Below the pieces are notes generated by a model, which was given only the letters and a program-made list of their open reading frames with translations, was not told the origin of the DNA and made no database searches. The position numbers were made by a program, and so were the translations under genes. This document shows, in pieces, positions 61,237-64,000 of a DNA stretch of 64,000 nt; position 1 is the first letter of the stretch; each line of letters opens with the position of its first letter. Origin of the DNA: Verrucomicrobiia bacterium (GTDB lineage Bacteria; Verrucomicrobiota; Verrucomicrobiia; Opitutales; Cerasicoccaceae); assembly GCA_030432235.1 (NCBI GenBank), contig JAUIHT010000011.1, positions 1-64,000 on the forward strand. Reading direction: 5' to 3'.

Positions 61237-63009
61237 ATGTGCGGAATTGCCGGAGAAATTCGTTTTGACGAGAGCGACGCCGACCTTGCAGCGGTCGAGC
61301 GCATGATGCGGGTGATGGTACCCCGCGGCCCGGACGGGGAGGGTCTGGTCCGAAGAGGTAGATGGGCCCTGGGACATCGAAGGTTAAAAATTATCGACCT
61401 CTCCGACTGCGCCCAGCAGCCGATGGTGGACGCCCAGCTCGGTCTGAGCATCGTCTTCAACGGCGCGATTTATAACTACCCGGAGCTGCGCAAGGAGCTC
61501 GAGGGCAAGGGCTACACGTTCTTCAGCCACGGGGACACGGAGGTTATCTTAAAAGCCTACCACGCATGGGGCAAAGCCTGCGTGGAGAAGTTCAACGGCA
61601 TGTTCGCGTTCTGCATCGTCGAGCGCGAGTCGGGCCGGGCCTTCATGGCGCGCGACCGTTGCGGCATCAAGCCGTTCTATTACGTGCAGGGCGCAGGCTG
61701 TTTTCACTTTTGTTCCAGCCTGCCCGGGCTGCTGGCCGCCGGAAGCGTCGACACCCGCCTCGACCCGGTGGCGGTCCACACTTACATGACTTTCCATTCG
61801 GTCGTGCCCGCACCGCATACGTTGCTGCAAGGTGTGAAAAAGTTGCCGCCCGCCAGTCGCGCCTTTTTGGAGCCGGATGGCAGTTTCGAAATCGAAACCT
61901 ACTGGACGCTTCAGTACGGTATGTCGCCCGAACAGGAAAAATACTCCGAGGATGATTGGACGGAGGCCACGCTCGAGGTCCTGCGCCGGGCGGTCAAACG
62001 CCGCCTCATCGCGGATGTGCCCGTGGGTGTGCTCTTGTCGGGTGGGCTTGATTCTAGCCTTATCGTGGGTCTGCTCTGCGAGCACGACAGCTCCAAGGTC
62101 GAGACCTTCTCCATCGGCTTCGAAACCGTCAACGACGAGGCCGGGGACGAGTTCAAGTACTCCGACATCATCGCCAAGCGCTACGGCACCGAGCACCACA
62201 AGCTTTTCATCAACAGCACCAACGCCCTCGCGCCGCTCAAGGCCTGCATCGCCAATATGTCCGAGCCCATGGTCAGCCACGACAACGTCGGCTTCTATCT
62301 GCTTTCGCAGGAGGTGGCGAAATTCGTCAAGGTCGTGCAAAGCGGGCAGGGGGCCGACGAAATCTTTGGCGGCTATCACTGGTATCCGCCTATGCTGGAG
62401 ACCGATGACGCGCTTGGCACCTACGCCAAAGCCTTCTTCGACCGCGACCACGCCGAGTTCCAGGAAGCCGTGAACCCGATTTTCCACGAGCGCGATTTCT
62501 CCCGCGAGTTTGTGCAAAACCACTTCGCCGCGCCGGGCGCGGACGCCGCCATCGACAAGGCCATGCGCCTCGACGCGCTCATCATGCTGGTGGACGACCC
62601 GGTCAAGCGCGTGGACAACAACACCATGGCCGCCAGCCTGGAGGCCCGCGTGCCCTTCCTCGACCACGAGGTGGTGGAGTTTGCCGCGCAAGTCCCGGCC
62701 CAGTACAAGATCGCCGATGACGGCAAGTACATCCTCAAGCAGGCCGGCTACCGCGTCATCCCGCACGAGGTCATTGACCGGCCCAAGGGCTACTTCCCCA
62801 TGCCCGCGCTCAAGTACCTCAAAGGCGACTTCCTCGATATGGCCCGCGACGCGCTGCTCAACGACACGGCGAAGCAGCGTGGGCTCTTCAACCAGCCTTA
62901 CGTGGAGAAGCTCCTGGCTGACCCGGAGAAGCACATCACGCCCCTGCGCGGCAGCAAGCTCTGGCAGCTCGCCCTCATGGAACTCTGGCTCCAAACCAAC
63001 GGCCTCTAA
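61237..63009 (+). CDS. asnO: N-acetylglutaminylglutamine amidotransferase AsnO
   Basis: Class II glutamine amidotransferase/asparagine synthetase-family protein of 590 residues. The start is at 61237 because it puts the nucleophilic cysteine directly after Met (MCGIAGEIRF); the frame to 61165 adds a non-homologous tail. Features: NGAIYNYPELRKEL, HGDTEVILKAYHAWG and the PPi loop VLLSGGLDSSLIVGLL. The next gene is a GNAT/ATP-grasp synthetase, which identifies the pair as the N-acetylglutaminylglutamine amide (NAGGN) osmoprotectant operon rather than simple AsnB. Confidence 0.85.
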   Translation: MCGIAGEIRFDESDADLAAVERMMRVMVPRGPDGEGLVRRGRWALGHRRLKIIDLSDCAQQPMVDAQLGLSIVFNGAIYNYPELRKELEGKGYTFFSHGDTEVILKAYHAWGKACVEKFNGMFAFCIVERESGRAFMARDRCGIKPFYYVQGAGCFHFCSSLPGLLAAGSVDTRLDPVAVHTYMTFHSVVPAPHTLLQGVKKLPPASRAFLEPDGSFEIETYWTLQYGMSPEQEKYSEDDWTEATLEVLRRAVKRRLIADVPVGVLLSGGLDSSLIVGLLCEHDSSKVETFSIGFETVNDEAGDEFKYSDIIAKRYGTEHHKLFINSTNALAPLKACIANMSEPMVSHDNVGFYLLSQEVAKFVKVVQSGQGADEIFGGYHWYPPMLETDDALGTYAKAFFDRDHAEFQEAVNPIFHERDFSREFVQNHFAAPGADAAIDKAMRLDALIMLVDDPVKRVDNNTMAASLEARVPFLDHEVVEFAAQVPAQYKIADDGKYILKQAGYRVIPHEVIDRPKGYFPMPALKYLKGDFLDMARDALLNDTAKQRGLFNQPYVEKLLADPEKHITPLRGSKLWQLALMELWLQTNGL

Positions 63010-63023
63010 ATATAATTCATTGA

Positions 63024-63108
63024 AGCCACAAAGAGGCACAAAAAGCACCTGTTTTGAACATGGCCTCCCCAATGAACCCTTTTGTGATTCTTGTGCTTTT
63101 TTGTGGCT
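63024..63108. repeat. Intergenic hairpin element 3 (CCACAAAGAGGCAC type)
   Basis: AGCCACAAAGAGGCAC... (63024-63048) pairs imperfectly with the complement at 63084-63108, loop of 35 nt. It sits inside the asnO-ngg operon gap of 118 bp. Confidence 0.65.
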
Positions 63109-63127
63109 AATCCAAATCCCTTGACTC

Positions 63128-64000
63128 ATGACTGAACTCATCGACGAGCCGGGCGCCATCCTCGACTGCGGTTGGGGGCGTCTCATTTTTGGCCACACCT
63201 TTCCCGATCCGGAATCCGTCGCGGAAACCGTCCTGCAGGAAGAGCCAGGGCGGCGCGACATCGCCTTCTACCTGAATGACCCGCAGATCGTCCTCAACCA
63301 TTCGCCGCAGGAGCTGTTCCTCGATCCATCGAGCACCTTCCGGCTGCACAAGGCCAACTACGAACCCGCGAAGAAGCCCAAGCCCGGCATCGTCGTGGGC
63401 GAGCTGACATCCGAGGCCGACCTGGAGGAGGTCAACCGCATCTACAGCGCCTTGCACATGGTGCCGGTAAAGACGGACTACGTTTGGGCCCGTCGTGCCA
63501 GCACACGCTTTCGCTACTGGATCGCACGCCACGAGGACGATGGCCGCATCCTGGGTGTGGCCATGGGGGTGGATCATACCAAGTGTTTCAACGACATTCA
63601 GAATAGCTCCAGCCTCTGGGCTTTGGCCGTCGATCCCCAGGCGGAGCTACCCGGCGTAGGCGAGTCACTAACGCGGCATCTGGCCGAGTATTTCTTCCGC
63701 AACGGGCGCGACATGATGGACCTCTCCGTCATGCACAACAACAAGGGCGCTATTCGCTTGTATGAAAAACTGGGCTTCGAGAAGGTCGCGGTCTTTGCCA
63801 TCAAGCGGCGTAATTCCATCAACGAAAAGCTCTTCGTGGGTGCGCCTCCGGAAAAAGGTTTTAACCCTTACGCCCAGATAATCATTCAGGAGGCCTTGCG
63901 CCGAAGTATCTCCGTCGATCCTATCGACCCCGAGCGTGGCTACTTCAAGCTCAGCACCGGCGGGCGCGTGGTCACCTGTCGCGAGTCCCTCACGGACATG
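63128..64000 (+). CDS. ngg: N-acetylglutaminylglutamine synthetase Ngg (3' end outside window)
   Basis: The frame from the ATG at 63128 is open through the last base, so the gene continues past the window. The visible 291 residues contain a GNAT acetyltransferase domain at about 85-225 (LAVDPQAELPGVGESLTRHL, LSVMHNNKGAIRLYEKLGFEKV) and then the linker to a RimK-like ATP-grasp domain (FNPYAQIIIQEALRR, TCRESLTDM). This matches the two-domain family known from Sinorhizobium and Pseudomonas that makes N-acetylglutaminylglutamine, which AsnO amidates. The product is an osmoprotectant dipeptide. Confidence 0.8.
   Translation, partial: MTELIDEPGAILDCGWGRLIFGHTFPDPESVAETVLQEEPGRRDIAFYLNDPQIVLNHSPQELFLDPSSTFRLHKANYEPAKKPKPGIVVGELTSEADLEEVNRIYSALHMVPVKTDYVWARRASTRFRYWIARHEDDGRILGVAMGVDHTKCFNDIQNSSSLWALAVDPQAELPGVGESLTRHLAEYFFRNGRDMMDLSVMHNNKGAIRLYEKLGFEKVAVFAIKRRNSINEKLFVGAPPEKGFNPYAQIIIQEALRRSISVDPIDPERGYFKLSTGGRVVTCRESLTDM

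Noticed and set aside
61549-63261. Long minus-strand open frame opposite asnO
   Set aside because: Antisense shadow of a strongly recognised asparagine synthetase-type gene; the translation is Gly/Val/His rich without domains.
1-64000. CRISPR arrays, rRNA genes, complete insertion sequences
   Set aside because: None seen: no regularly spaced identical repeats of CRISPR type, no rRNA-like stretches and no transposase family in any frame.

Overview
The window looks like a chromosomal segment of a Verrucomicrobiota bacterium, probably Opitutae/Puniceicoccales. This is inferred from two PEP-CTERM proteins, Gfo/Idh/MocA and sugar-isomerase pairs, LacI-controlled surface catabolism, a pseudopilin with a C-terminal H-x9-DG motif and a giant di-heme cytochrome. 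No rRNA, tRNA, CRISPR array or complete insertion sequence was seen.

Layout. Positions 1-3316 hold the end of a sulfotransferase-like gene and a repeat-built PEP-CTERM surface protein. Positions 3313-31896 are a Ysc-type type III secretion (T3SS) locus. One minus-strand block reads sctW (with a TyeA-like tail), SycN-like chaperone, sctX, sctY, sctV, sctJ, sctK, sctL, sctN, then a CesT-like chaperone and a 1763-residue candidate effector. A plus-strand operon reads sctD, yscE-like, sctF, yscG-like, sctI. A second minus-strand operon carries an LcrG-position protein, a candidate needle tip, an SycD-like chaperone, two acidic candidate translocators, another chaperone, the secretin sctC, a Ser/Asp-rich protein and a small sulfotransferase-like protein. 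A TPR/GT9 protein, a FliO-like protein and an orphan OmpR/PhoB-type response regulator follow. sctO, P, Q, R, S, T and U are absent and must lie elsewhere.

T3SS control. Most T3SS promoter regions carry TTAA tetranucleotides repeated at exactly 11-bp steps (two to four copies). In three cases the array is followed at identical spacing by an extended -10 (TGCTAnnnT). This is the geometry of a PhoB/OmpR-type operator, and the adjacent response regulator is the obvious candidate. The PEP-CTERM surface protein shares the promoter type.

Positions 32345-55148 are an apparent catabolic regulon: two similar LacI regulators, an SDR, an SSS symporter, a CBM9-like lipoprotein, RidA, a creatininase-family hydrolase, an enolase-superfamily enzyme, an M20 amidohydrolase, an MlrC/M81 protein, a LamG-like protein, three related secreted glycosidase-like proteins, a pseudopilin and a di-heme oxidoreductase. 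A near-identical operator, TGTATAAGTATTCACGAAA or a variant, recurs at five strong and two weaker places and ties these genes together. The substrate is unknown.

Positions 55145-64000 look more GC-rich. They hold a sugar isomerase/epimerase, two Gfo/Idh/MocA dehydrogenases, small hypothetical proteins, an SRPBCC protein, a methyltransferase and the start of the N-acetylglutaminylglutamine amide osmoprotectant operon (asnO, ngg; ngg runs off the right edge). Three intergenic gaps here contain long imperfect hairpins of REP/MITE character.
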